Positions 49,925 through 58,242 of a DNA stretch of 64,000 nucleotides are shown piece by piece. How positions within the stretch are numbered: the stretch's first letter is position 1; every line of letters starts with the position of its first letter. The notes beneath the pieces were generated by a model. That model searched no databases, had not been told where the DNA came from, and saw only the letters and a program-made list of their open reading frames with translations. The DNA comes from Aminobacter sp039907765 (GTDB taxonomy: Bacteria; Pseudomonadota; Alphaproteobacteria; Rhizobiales; Rhizobiaceae): contig NZ_JARDJI010000005.1 of assembly GCF_039907765.1 (NCBI RefSeq), positions 62,001 to 126,000 of the forward strand, written 5' to 3'. Position numbers and translations under genes: made by a program.

Positions 49925-50463
49925 GTTCTTGTCCTGAAATCTCGCCGCGCCACGCCCTTCGGCCACACCAGGCGCGCATGCTCTGCGGCAAGTTTCGTCA
50001 ACGGATCGGCGACGGCCGCCTCGACGATCCGGGCTGCCTTGCGCAGGCGCAGATCGACGTGGATCGACAGGCCCTCGACGGTCGCCGCGCGGTAGTCCTG
50101 GTCGACATTCCACAATTCGTGGAAATGGTGGACGCGCTTGAGATCGGTCCACAGCACGACGCTGCGGGCCTCGAGCCGCGCATCCGGCATCAGTTCGCGC
50201 TCGTAACGAACGCTCTTCTCCAACCGGAAGAAGCTGTAGCTGGTGCGCCTGATGTAGTCGTCGTGGATGCCGAACACCTCGAACAGGTCGCTTTCGGCGA
50301 TGTCGAAGACGTGGTCGTACCACGACACGTTCATGTGCCGGTTGACGTCGAGCCAATGCGGCTCGACCTTGCCTCGGAAGCTGATGTAGGGGCGCGGTGC
50401 GTTCTCGGTATCTGCGGCATTCGCGCCCGACGCCTCGTCCATGACCGCGCCCTCGTCATTCAT
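49921..50463 (-). CDS. Hotdog-fold acyl-CoA thioesterase (4HBT-like)
   Basis: A 180-residue protein with the 4-hydroxybenzoyl-CoA thioesterase pattern: GKVEPHWLDVNRHMNVSWYDHVFDIAESDLFEVFGI, with the catalytic Asp in WLDVNRHMN. Then ERELMPDARLEARSVVLWTDLKRVHHFHELW. It releases free acid from a CoA thioester. ATG 50463 lies 6 bp after the livF stop. Confidence 0.83.
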   Translation of the reverse strand: MNDEGAVMDEASGANAADTENAPRPYISFRGKVEPHWLDVNRHMNVSWYDHVFDIAESDLFEVFGIHDDYIRRTSYSFFRLEKSVRYERELMPDARLEARSVVLWTDLKRVHHFHELWNVDQDYRAATVEGLSIHVDLRLRKAARIVEAAVADPLTKLAAEHARLVWPKGVARRDFRTRT

Positions 50464-50469
50464 CAACCC

Positions 50470-51174
50470 TTACTCCGCCGCCGCGGCCGGGGCGTTGAGC
50501 TTCTCGTCGAGCTCGGAGGCCAGGCACGAGAACTTCACCTGGCCGCGTTCGATGATCATGGCGCGGTCGGCATAGGGTGCCGTCACAGCCAGATGCTGCT
50601 CGACGATGACCACGGCCGTGCCCGTCTGCGCCCAGCGGCGCAGGAAGGCCAGGATCGGTGGCAACAATGCCTGGGCGAGTCCCATCGACGGCTCGTCGCA
50701 CAGCAGCACCTTCGGCTGGGCGATGAAGGCCTGGCCAAGCGCCAGCATCTGCTGCTGTCCGCCAGAGAGATCGCGGGCGTAGAGCTTGTGCTTCTCCTTC
50801 AGGATCGGGAAGACCGCGTAGATCTCCTCGACCGCATTGTTGAAGCCGGCGCGATCACCCCGGCGAGCGGCCGCACCCATGCGCAGATTGTCGAAGACGC
50901 TGAGCTCCGGAAACACCCGGTGGCCGTCGAGCACCAGCCGCAAGCCGGACTGAGCAACCTTCTCCGGCGCATTGCCGCCGATCGCCTTGCCGTCGAGCAG
51001 GATCTCGCCACGGTCGGGCTTGTTGAAGCCGGCAATCGCCCGCATCAGCGTCGACTTGCCGGCACCGTTCTCGCCGCCGATCAGCAGGATTTCGCCCGCC
51101 TTGGCGGTCAGCGACACGTCGCGCAGCACCGGGATGGTGCCGTAGCCGGCGACCAGGTTCTTGACCTCAAGCAT
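50470..51174 (-). CDS. LivF-type ABC transporter ATPase
   Basis: A 234-residue ATPase: MLEVKNLVAGYGTIPVLRDVSL, Walker A GGENGAGKSTLMRAI, signature LSGGQQQMLALG, Walker B VLLCDEPSMGLAQ. It begins inside the end of the LivMG gene (8-bp overlap). With LivH and LivMG it completes a transporter that lacks a linked binding protein. Confidence 0.92.
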   Translation of the reverse strand: MLEVKNLVAGYGTIPVLRDVSLTAKAGEILLIGGENGAGKSTLMRAIAGFNKPDRGEILLDGKAIGGNAPEKVAQSGLRLVLDGHRVFPELSVFDNLRMGAAARRGDRAGFNNAVEEIYAVFPILKEKHKLYARDLSGGQQQMLALGQAFIAQPKVLLCDEPSMGLAQALLPPILAFLRRWAQTGTAVVIVEQHLAVTAPYADRAMIIERGQVKFSCLASELDEKLNAPAAAAE

Positions 51175-52975
51175 GGCGCGACCCCACGAACATATGCTGC
51201 ACCGCCGGGTCCTTGGCGACCACGTCCGGTTTGCCAGAGGAAACCACCCGGCCCTGCTCCAATACCGTGATGGTGTCGGCAATGCCCCAGACCAGGTCGA
51301 GATCGTGCTCGACCAGGATGACGGTCTTGCCCATCTGGCGGCTCAGGAACTTGACGAGATTGGCGAAGTTGGTGCGCTCGCTCTGCGACAGGCCGGCGGC
51401 CGGCTCGTCGAACAGCACGATGGTCGCTTCCTTGAGCACCGTGCGCATCACTTCCACCAGGCGGCGCTGGCCGTGCGACAGGAGCGTGGCGGCGTCCTGG
51501 CCGAAGCTCTCCTCCATCGCCTTGGCGAGCGCGGTGATGTCGGCGCTGGCCGCGCCGACGCGGGCGTCCATGCCGATCTTCAGATTGTCCCACAGGGACA
51601 TCTGGCTGAAGATGCGCGGCGCCTGGAAGGTGCGGCCGAGGCTCATGTTGGCGATGCGGTCGGCGGCCATGTTGGTGGCGTCGACGCCATTGATCATGAA
51701 CGAGCCGGAGTTCAGGCGGCTGAGGCCGCTCAGCACGTTGAGCAGGCTGGTCTTGCCCGAGCCATTGGCACCGATCAGGCCATGCACCTCGCCCTTGCGG
51801 ACCTTGAGGTCGACAGCGCTGACGGCAACCACTTCGCCGAACTTCTTGGTGCCGTTGCGCACCTCGACGACGATCTCCTCGCTCGGCTCGCGCACGGTCT
51901 TGCCGGCCTGCAGATCGGTCAGGAAGCCGTCGATGCGGAAGGCCTGCTCGCCGCCGCCGGTCTGCTTGCGCTTGGCGCGCAGGCGCTCGACCGAGCCGAC
52001 GATGCCATCGGGGAACGCCATGACGGCGAGCAAGGTCAGGCAGCCGTACATCAGCAGGCGATACTCGACGAAGCCGGCCAAGAGGATGTTCGGCAGGATG
52101 TAGACGATCCAGATGCCAATGATCGGACCGAGCATCTGGCCGCGGCCGCCGACGACGACGGCGAAGAAGAAGACGAAGGACAGCTCGATGTTGAAACCCT
52201 GGGGGCTGACGAAGGCAACTGTCGGCAGATAGAGGATGCCGCAGATACCGGTGCCGATGGCCGCGATGACGAAGGCGATGAATCGCATCACGCCCGGCTT
52301 GATGCCGAGGGAGCGTGCCGCCTCGGGGCTCAGCGCGGCGACGAACATGCTGCGGCCGAGCCTGGAGCGGCGGATGCCGTAGTGGACGAACAGCGCGATC
52401 ATCGGGAACACTGCAACTGCGATCGCCAGCGGCGACATGCTGCCCACGACCGGATTGGTCAGTGCCGGCACGGTGACGCTGATGCCGTTGATGCCGTTGG
52501 TCCACTTGTCGAGCGTCACCAGCAACTGCGGGAAGACGATCGCCGCACTCATCGTGACGAAACCGAGGTGGAAGCCCTGAACACGCAGCGCCGGCAGCGC
52601 GAACAAAAGGCCGCCCAGCATGGCGGCGGCGAGACCACCCAGGGACGCGGCCCCGAACGACCAGCCATGCAGGCCGTAGAGGATCGCCGCCACGTAAGCC
52701 GCAAGGCCGAGGATGGCACCCTGGCCGAACGACTTCTGGCCAGCATCGACGAACAGCATGTTCTGGAAGATCGCGGCGGCGATGTAGATGTTGACCAGCT
52801 GGAACGTGTGGATCCAGTAGGAGTTGCCGGCGATCACGGGGCCGAAGCCGGTGATGGCAATCAGCGCCACGCCGATCCAGACCTGCGTCAGGTCGGAGTT
52901 GAAGCGGCCTTTCGGCTTGGTTTCGGCCATGGAAACGGGTCCGGTTTGTACGTTGGTAGTGGCCTGCATGGTCAC
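51167..52975 (-). CDS. Fused LivM permease - LivG ATPase
   Basis: One 602-residue protein. Residues about 30-335 are a LivM permease (LVNIYIAAAIFQNMLFVDAGQKSFGQGAILGLAAYVAA; GGRGQMLGPIIGIW). Residues 365-600 are a LivG ATPase with Walker A GANGSGKTSLLNVLSG, signature LSHGQRRLVEV and Walker B IVLFDEPAAGLSQ. Permease-ATPase fusions of this type occur in some HAAT systems. The start may be GTG 52975, overlapping the livH stop (GTGA), or ATG 52969. Confidence 0.9.
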   Translation of the reverse strand: MTMQATTNVQTGPVSMAETKPKGRFNSDLTQVWIGVALIAITGFGPVIAGNSYWIHTFQLVNIYIAAAIFQNMLFVDAGQKSFGQGAILGLAAYVAAILYGLHGWSFGAASLGGLAAAMLGGLLFALPALRVQGFHLGFVTMSAAIVFPQLLVTLDKWTNGINGISVTVPALTNPVVGSMSPLAIAVAVFPMIALFVHYGIRRSRLGRSMFVAALSPEAARSLGIKPGVMRFIAFVIAAIGTGICGILYLPTVAFVSPQGFNIELSFVFFFAVVVGGRGQMLGPIIGIWIVYILPNILLAGFVEYRLLMYGCLTLLAVMAFPDGIVGSVERLRAKRKQTGGGEQAFRIDGFLTDLQAGKTVREPSEEIVVEVRNGTKKFGEVVAVSAVDLKVRKGEVHGLIGANGSGKTSLLNVLSGLSRLNSGSFMINGVDATNMAADRIANMSLGRTFQAPRIFSQMSLWDNLKIGMDARVGAASADITALAKAMEESFGQDAATLLSHGQRRLVEVMRTVLKEATIVLFDEPAAGLSQSERTNFANLVKFLSRQMGKTVILVEHDLDLVWGIADTITVLEQGRVVSSGKPDVVAKDPAVQHMFVGSRHA

Positions 52976-53850
52976 ACCCGCCTTGCGCCGACGCGCCCGA
53001 AGAGGCCCTGCGGCCGGAACATGAGAATCAGCACCAGCACCAGAAGCGAAGCGAGATCCTGGTAGGCGCCGCCGACCTTGTAGGCCGTCAGCATCGCCAC
53101 CACGCCCACCAGCGGACCGCCGATCAGCGTGCCGGCGTTCGAGCCGATGCCGCCGACGACGGCAGCGACGAAGCCGTTGAGCACGTATTTCAGGCCGGCG
53201 TCAGGGCTGACCGAGATGACGGGCGCCACGAGGAAGCCGACGGTGCCGACCATCAGGCCGCTGATCGCAAAGGCTATGAGCTGCAGCCGGCGCACCGGCA
53301 GGCCGGCGGCGCGGGCGGCGTCGAAATCCTGCGACAAGGCGCTGATGGCGAGGCCGATGAAGGTGCGGCGCAGGAAGAAGCGCAGCGCGAAGAACCAGAA
53401 CACCATCGCGACGATCGCCAGAGCATAGGCACCGGGCGTACGGGTGCCCAGGATGCGGAAGCTCGGCACGACGCTGGAGACGGAATAGGCGAACGGCCCC
53501 TGGGTGATCATCAGCAGGGCCGCGACTATCACCGAAACCGAAACGGTGGAGATGAGCCAGCTGTCCTGCTCGACCGACGAGCGCAGCGGCAGCAGCGTGA
53601 TGTAGCCCTGGAAGGCGACGACGGCCGCTATCGCCAGTCCGGTCAGCACCAGCATCAGCCCCCACTGCCCGAGGCCGACCTGGTTGGCCAGGAAGTAGGC
53701 TGCGAAACCGCCGAGGATGAACATGTTGCCCTGGGCGAAATTGAAGATGTTGGTGGCACCGTGGACGATGTTGAAGCTCATCGCGATCGTGGCGAAGATC
53801 GAGCCGATGGCGATCCCGCGTATCACGATGATCAGTATTTCGCTGAGCAT
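52972..53850 (-). CDS. LivH-type ABC transporter permease
   Basis: A 292-residue membrane protein with about eight hydrophobic helices: IRGIAIGSIFATIAMSFNIVHGATNIFNFAQGNMFILGGFAAYF, the LivH loop FGLAISALSQDFDAARAAGLPVRRL-like segment, GGIGSNAGTLIGGPLVG and FRPQGLFGR. First gene of the second importer operon; an operator lies 119 bp upstream. The 53851-53969 stretch before it shows no other gene. Confidence 0.92.
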   Translation of the reverse strand: MLSEILIIVIRGIAIGSIFATIAMSFNIVHGATNIFNFAQGNMFILGGFAAYFLANQVGLGQWGLMLVLTGLAIAAVVAFQGYITLLPLRSSVEQDSWLISTVSVSVIVAALLMITQGPFAYSVSSVVPSFRILGTRTPGAYALAIVAMVFWFFALRFFLRRTFIGLAISALSQDFDAARAAGLPVRRLQLIAFAISGLMVGTVGFLVAPVISVSPDAGLKYVLNGFVAAVVGGIGSNAGTLIGGPLVGVVAMLTAYKVGGAYQDLASLLVLVLILMFRPQGLFGRVGARRV

Positions 53851-53969
53851 AAGCTCGCCTCCCTGACCTCACTTATGAACCCGCCCTGCCTGCACCACGG
53901 GCAAGCCCGGAACGCTTACGAGGAAGGGGTATTTTGAGGTCAGCTTATGCGTGGCAGCCGATGTCGCAA

Positions 53970-53989
53970 CATCGTTCGAACGGACTAAC
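53970..53989 (-). promoter_or_regulatory. Island operator, LivH-LivMG operon
   Basis: CATCGTTC-GAAC-GGACTAAC, 119 bp before livH; GGACTAACGGC also occurs at 47277. Confidence 0.78.
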
Positions 53990-54087
53990 GGCAAATGCCC
54001 ACAAACACGGCGCCAGGTCGTCGAGCGCGGGCACGGACAGAGACCGGCGATCCGAGCCGATCGCCGGCCATTCGCCGTCGCCGATAG

Positions 54088-54939
54088 CTAGTGCTGGCCA
54101 GACAAGGAGAAGCAGCTCTGGGCCGTATCGAACGACACTTTCGCTGCCTCCCGGAGGCCGAGGGCAGCCAATGCGGGCGAAATCACCTCAACACTGAACG
54201 GCACGGCGACACCCATGGTGTCGAGCGTCGACGCAAAGCCCCCCAGGTCGAAGCCGCCCTGCCCGCACAGCCTGCGGTTCATCGTGTCGGCTGCAATGTT
54301 TTCGAGCGGCTCCCGGTCCGCATCGTTGACCTGGACACAGAGGACCTTTTCCGCCGGGATGCGCTTCAGATCGCTCGGCGGCACGCCGGCTCGGAAGATA
54401 TGCCAGCAGTCGATCACCAGCCCGGCATTTCCGATGCCTCCGATCAGGTCCAGGGCCGTATCGACGTCGCGGACATTGCCCCAGGCCACGAGCTCGAGCG
54501 CAACCGCAATGCCGTGCTGTTCCGCACGCCGACAGAGTTCGGCGAACTTCCGCCGCATCGTCTCCGGCGGAATGCCTCGCCCGATGAGGTCGGGACCGAC
54601 ATTCAGCACGCCGGCGCCGAGGGTGCGCGCCGCCCGCAAGGCGATCTCCTCGTTGCGCCGGGACGTTTCGCCTGCTTCGCCGTCCATGAACCAGTCCGTC
54701 AGGAATTCTATCGAGACATGCCTCATGGCGTGGCGGTCGAGCACCGCGCGCATCTCTTCATCCCCGAGGCCCCCGGCTTGCTGTTCGGCATAGTCGCGAA
54801 AGTGCAGGCACATGCCAGTGTAGCCGGCGTCGGCGCAGGCCTCGACCCGAGCGGCAAAGCCGTGACGCGACGCGACAGGGCCTCCGGGCACGACCCCGCT
54901 TATGGTGTGGGAGCTGCAGACAAATTCGCGCGACTTCAT
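54088..54939 (-). CDS. Sugar phosphate isomerase/epimerase-like TIM barrel protein
   Basis: A 283-residue xylose-isomerase-like TIM-barrel protein: RVEACADAGYTGMCLHFRDYAEQQ, VLNVGPDLIGRGIPPETMRRKFAELCRRAEQHGIAVALELVAWGNV with the metal-binding Glu, LVIDCWHIFRAG, LCVQVNDADRE and VPFSVEVIS with the last Glu. The family covers isomerases, epimerases and dehydratases such as IolE. Single gene under the last operator of the island, hence probably part of the regulon, though a sugar-like role is possible. Confidence 0.82.
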   Translation of the reverse strand: MKSREFVCSSHTISGVVPGGPVASRHGFAARVEACADAGYTGMCLHFRDYAEQQAGGLGDEEMRAVLDRHAMRHVSIEFLTDWFMDGEAGETSRRNEEIALRAARTLGAGVLNVGPDLIGRGIPPETMRRKFAELCRRAEQHGIAVALELVAWGNVRDVDTALDLIGGIGNAGLVIDCWHIFRAGVPPSDLKRIPAEKVLCVQVNDADREPLENIAADTMNRRLCGQGGFDLGGFASTLDTMGVAVPFSVEVISPALAALGLREAAKVSFDTAQSCFSLSGQH

Positions 54940-54996
54940 GATGCATCCTGCGACAGGCGGCCGATCCGTCCAAGATGTCGTGGCCGCTACCGGCTT

Positions 54997-55016
54997 ACAG
55001 GTCCGTTCGGACTAGG
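54997..55016 (-). promoter_or_regulatory. Island operator (right boundary), TIM-barrel gene
   Basis: ACAGGTCC-GTTC-GGACTAGG, 57 bp before the TIM-barrel gene. The distal half is perfect; the gene-facing half keeps only GTCC. Confidence 0.6.
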
Positions 55017-55039
55017 CACATCCCAGGTGCCGGCCCAAA

Positions 55040-55067
55040 CGAAAACCCCCGGGCATGGCCGGGGGTT
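55040..55067 (-). terminator. Terminator of the BMP-type transporter operon
   Basis: AACCCCCGG (55044-55052) and CCGGGGGTT (55059-55067) pair perfectly; on the minus strand TTTTCGTTT follows. It lies 42 bp behind the binding-protein stop. Confidence 0.88.
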
Positions 55068-55108
55068 CTGCTGGTCAAGGCTGTTGCCGCAACCGATGTC
55101 TTGTCCGC

Positions 55109-56179
55109 TTACTGCGGCAGCTTGTCGTCCACGCCCTTGACGTAGAAATTCATGCCGAGCAGCACCCCATCCTGGGCCACCTCGCCGGCCTTGAGCCATT
55201 CGCTGCCGTCCTGCTTGGTGATCGGGCCGGTGAAGGGGTTGAACTCGCCGGACTTGATCTTGGCGGTGGTTTCCTCGGCCAGCTTCTTCACGTCGTCGGG
55301 CATGTTGGTGAAGGGCGCCATCACGACGTGGCCTTCCTTCATGCCGCCCCAGACGTCCTGCTGCTTCCAGGTGCCGTCGATCACCGCCTTGACGCGTTCG
55401 ATGTAATACGGGCCCCAGTCGTCGACGATCGAGGTCAACTGCGTGGTCGGGCCGAACTTGATCATGTCGGAGGCCTGGCCGAAGGCCTTGATGCCGCGCT
55501 CGGTGGCGACCTGCATGGGCGCGGTCGAATCGGTGTGCTGGGTGATGATGTCGACGCCCTGGTCGATCAGCGCCTTGGCGGCGTCGGCTTCCTTGCCCGG
55601 GTCGAACCAGGTGTTGGCCCACACGACCTTGAGCTTGAAGTCGGGATTGACCGACTGCGCGCCGAGGACGAAGGCGTTGATACCCATCACGACTTCCGGA
55701 ATCGGGAAGGACGCGATGTAGCCGGCAACGCCCGCCTTCGACATCTTGGCGGCGATCACGCCCTGCACATAACGGCCTTCATAGAAGCGCGAGTTGTAGG
55801 TCGAGACGTTCGGATACTCGCGCTTGTAGCCGGTGGCGTGCTCGAACTTCACGTCCGGGAACTTTGCCGCCACCTTGTTGGTGGGGTCCATGTAGCCGAA
55901 GGACGTGGTGAAGATGATATTGCAGCCCGAACGCGCGAAGCGCTCGATGGCGCGCTCGGCGTCGGCGCCTTCCGGCACGCTTTCGAGATAGGCGGTCTCG
56001 ACCTGGTCGCCCAGGGCCGCCTTCATCTGCTCGAGGCCCTGGTGATGCTGGTAAGACCAGCCGAAGTCGCCGATCGGGCCGACATAGATGAAGCAGGCCT
56101 TGGTCGCGGCTTGCGCAGTCATCGTGCCGAGAGCCAGCGCGCCGGCAATAGCGGCAAAAGACAGTAAGGTTCGTTTCAT
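55109..56179 (-). CDS. BMP-family ABC transporter substrate-binding protein
   Basis: A 356-residue BMP/PnrA-type binding protein, signal peptide MKRTLLSFAAIAGALALGTMTAQA cleaved near residue 24. Mature marks: ACFIYVGPIGDFGWSYQHHQGLEQMK, IIFTTSFGYMDP, YEGRYVQGVIAAKMSKAGVAGYIASFPIPEVVMGINAF, ITQHTDSTAPMQVATERGIKAFGQASDM. The family binds nucleosides or purines. Last gene of the four-gene transporter operon; no island operator upstream. Confidence 0.92.
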   Translation of the reverse strand: MKRTLLSFAAIAGALALGTMTAQAATKACFIYVGPIGDFGWSYQHHQGLEQMKAALGDQVETAYLESVPEGADAERAIERFARSGCNIIFTTSFGYMDPTNKVAAKFPDVKFEHATGYKREYPNVSTYNSRFYEGRYVQGVIAAKMSKAGVAGYIASFPIPEVVMGINAFVLGAQSVNPDFKLKVVWANTWFDPGKEADAAKALIDQGVDIITQHTDSTAPMQVATERGIKAFGQASDMIKFGPTTQLTSIVDDWGPYYIERVKAVIDGTWKQQDVWGGMKEGHVVMAPFTNMPDDVKKLAEETTAKIKSGEFNPFTGPITKQDGSEWLKAGEVAQDGVLLGMNFYVKGVDDKLPQ

Positions 56180-56231
56180 TTGGTTCTTCCTCTTTCAGTG
56201 TTGCCCGGGGGCAGATCCCATCTTTTGTCGT

Positions 56232-57146
56232 TCAGCGATCTGGCACAAACGGCCGCCCCAGAGAAGCCGGTGTGTTGATCATCGTCAGTCGCCTGTTGCG
56301 CGAGATTAGAACAAGGACCACGACGGTCGCCAGATAGGGGAGAGAAGAAAGTAGTTGTGAAGGAACGCCTATCCCCAACGCCTGCGCGTGGAGCTGGCCG
56401 ATCGACACTGCACCGAACAGATAGGCGCCGGCAAGCACGCGCCAGGGCCGCCAGGAGGCGAAGACGACGAGCGCCAGCGCGATCCAGCCGCGGCCCGCCG
56501 TCATGTTCTCGATCCACTGCGGCGTGTAGACCAGCGACAGGTAGGCGCCGGCGAGGCCCGCGCAGGCGCCGCCGAACATCACCGCCAGATAGCGGATGCC
56601 GATGACGTTGATGCCGAGCGCGTGCGCCGAGCTGTGGTTGTCGCCGATCGAGCGCAGGGTCAGGCCGGCGCGCGTGCGGAACAGGAAGTAGGCGACCCCG
56701 CCGGCCAGCAGCAGCGAGACGTAAAACAGCGGGTCCTGGCCAAAGAACAGCTTGCCGACCAGCGGCAGGTCGGTCAGCACCGGGATGTAGACGTAGCCCA
56801 TCTTCACGCCGGGCAAGCCGACGAATGCCTCGCCGAGCATGCCCGACAGGCCGAGCCCGAGCAGGGTCAACGCAAGGCCGGTGGCGACCTGATTGGTCAC
56901 CAGCGTCAGGGTCAGGAAGCCGAACAGCAGCGAGAACAGCGCCCCAACGATAATCGCCGCGAGCACGCCGAGCCATGGCGAGCCGGTGGTGAGCGCCACG
57001 CCGAAGCCGGTCACGGCGCCCATGACCATCATGCCCTCGACGCCAAGATTGAGGACGCCGGAGCGCTCCACCACCAGTTCACCGATGGCCGCGATCAGCA
57101 GCGGGGTTGCGGCCGTGGCGATCGTAATCAGGATGCCTTCAAGCAT
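56232..57146 (-). CDS. BMP-system ABC permease (NupQ-like)
   Basis: A 304-residue membrane protein: LLIAAIGELVVERSGVLNLGVEGMMVMGAVTGF is the hallmark of the nucleoside permease. Further helices include ATGLALTLLGLGLSGMLGEAF and TAGRGWIALALVVFASWRPWRVLAGAYLFGAV. It starts 8 bp inside the end of the upstream permease gene. Confidence 0.92.
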   Translation of the reverse strand: MLEGILITIATAATPLLIAAIGELVVERSGVLNLGVEGMMVMGAVTGFGVALTTGSPWLGVLAAIIVGALFSLLFGFLTLTLVTNQVATGLALTLLGLGLSGMLGEAFVGLPGVKMGYVYIPVLTDLPLVGKLFFGQDPLFYVSLLLAGGVAYFLFRTRAGLTLRSIGDNHSSAHALGINVIGIRYLAVMFGGACAGLAGAYLSLVYTPQWIENMTAGRGWIALALVVFASWRPWRVLAGAYLFGAVSIGQLHAQALGIGVPSQLLSSLPYLATVVVLVLISRNRRLTMINTPASLGRPFVPDR

Positions 57147-58242
57147 TTTGCGCGGCCTCCCCGGCCTTGGTGGCGGAAGTGCGGACGAAGCGGACCCGAT
57201 AGAGAATCAGAGTGTCGCAGGCGAGCACGAAGAACAGCAGCATGCCCTGGAAGGCACGGACCACCTTGTCGGACACGCCGATCGAGATCTGCGCGGCCTC
57301 GCCGCCGAGATAGGACAGCGCCAGGACCAGGCCGGACGCGATGATGCCGAGCGGGTTCAGCCGTCCGAGGAAGGCCACGATGATCGCGGCGAAGCCGTAG
57401 CCGGGCGAGATCGTCGGGCGCAGCTGGCCGATGGCGCCGGCGACCTCCGATATGCCTGCCAGCCCTGCGAGGCCGCCCGAGAGCAGGAAGGCGAAGAACA
57501 CCATCCGCGACGACGAGAAGCCCGCGAAGCGGCCTGCCCGGGGGCTCTGCCCCAGCACCATGATCTCGAACCCCCTCAGCGTGCGGGACAGCACGAACCA
57601 GAGGGCAAGGGCCGCGACGATGGCAAAGACGAACCCCCAGTGCGCGCGACCCGAAGCCGACCAGATCTCGGGCAGCACGGCGCTCGGGTTGAAGTTGCGC
57701 GTTTCCGGGAAGTTCAGCCCTTCCGGGTTGCGCCATGGTCCGCGCACCATCCAGTCGAGGAAAAGCTGCGCGACATAGACCAGCATCAGGCTGGTCAGGA
57801 TCTCGTTGGTGTTGAAGCGCACCTTGAGGAAGGCGGGGATCGCGGCATAGGCCGCACCGCCGGCAATGCCCATCAGCAGCATCAGCGGTAGCACGATCCA
57901 GGACTGGAAGGTCGGGAACATGACCGGCAGGATCGAACCTGTGATCGCGCCGACGATGAACTGGCCTTCCGCCCCGATGTTCCAGTTGTTGGAGAGGTAG
58001 CAGATGGACAGGCCCACCGCGATCAGGATCAGCGGAGCGGCCTTGACCGCGAGCTCATGCAGCGACCAGACCTCGCGCAGCGGATCGATGAAGTAGTAGT
58101 AGAGCGCCTCGACCGGGCTCTTGCCCAAGAGCGAGAACATGATGGCGCCGGCAACGAGCGTGAGCGCAAGCGCAATGAAGGGCGAGAGCGCGGCAAACAG
58201 AGCGGAGCGCTCGGGCCGCTTGACGAGTTCGATCCGCATCAC
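57139..58242 (-). CDS. BMP-system ABC permease (NupP-like)
   Basis: A 367-residue permease with about nine helices: FIALALTLVAGAIMFSLLGKSPVEALYYYFI, IGLSICYLSNNWNIGAEGQFIVGAITGS, FNTNEILTSLMLVYVAQLFLDWMVRGPWRNPEG and SPGYGFAAIIVAFLGRLNPLGII. These match the YufP/NupP class. It overlaps the ATPase stop by 4 bp. Confidence 0.92.
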   Translation of the reverse strand: MMRIELVKRPERSALFAALSPFIALALTLVAGAIMFSLLGKSPVEALYYYFIDPLREVWSLHELAVKAAPLILIAVGLSICYLSNNWNIGAEGQFIVGAITGSILPVMFPTFQSWIVLPLMLLMGIAGGAAYAAIPAFLKVRFNTNEILTSLMLVYVAQLFLDWMVRGPWRNPEGLNFPETRNFNPSAVLPEIWSASGRAHWGFVFAIVAALALWFVLSRTLRGFEIMVLGQSPRAGRFAGFSSSRMVFFAFLLSGGLAGLAGISEVAGAIGQLRPTISPGYGFAAIIVAFLGRLNPLGIIASGLVLALSYLGGEAAQISIGVSDKVVRAFQGMLLFFVLACDTLILYRVRFVRTSATKAGEAAQNA

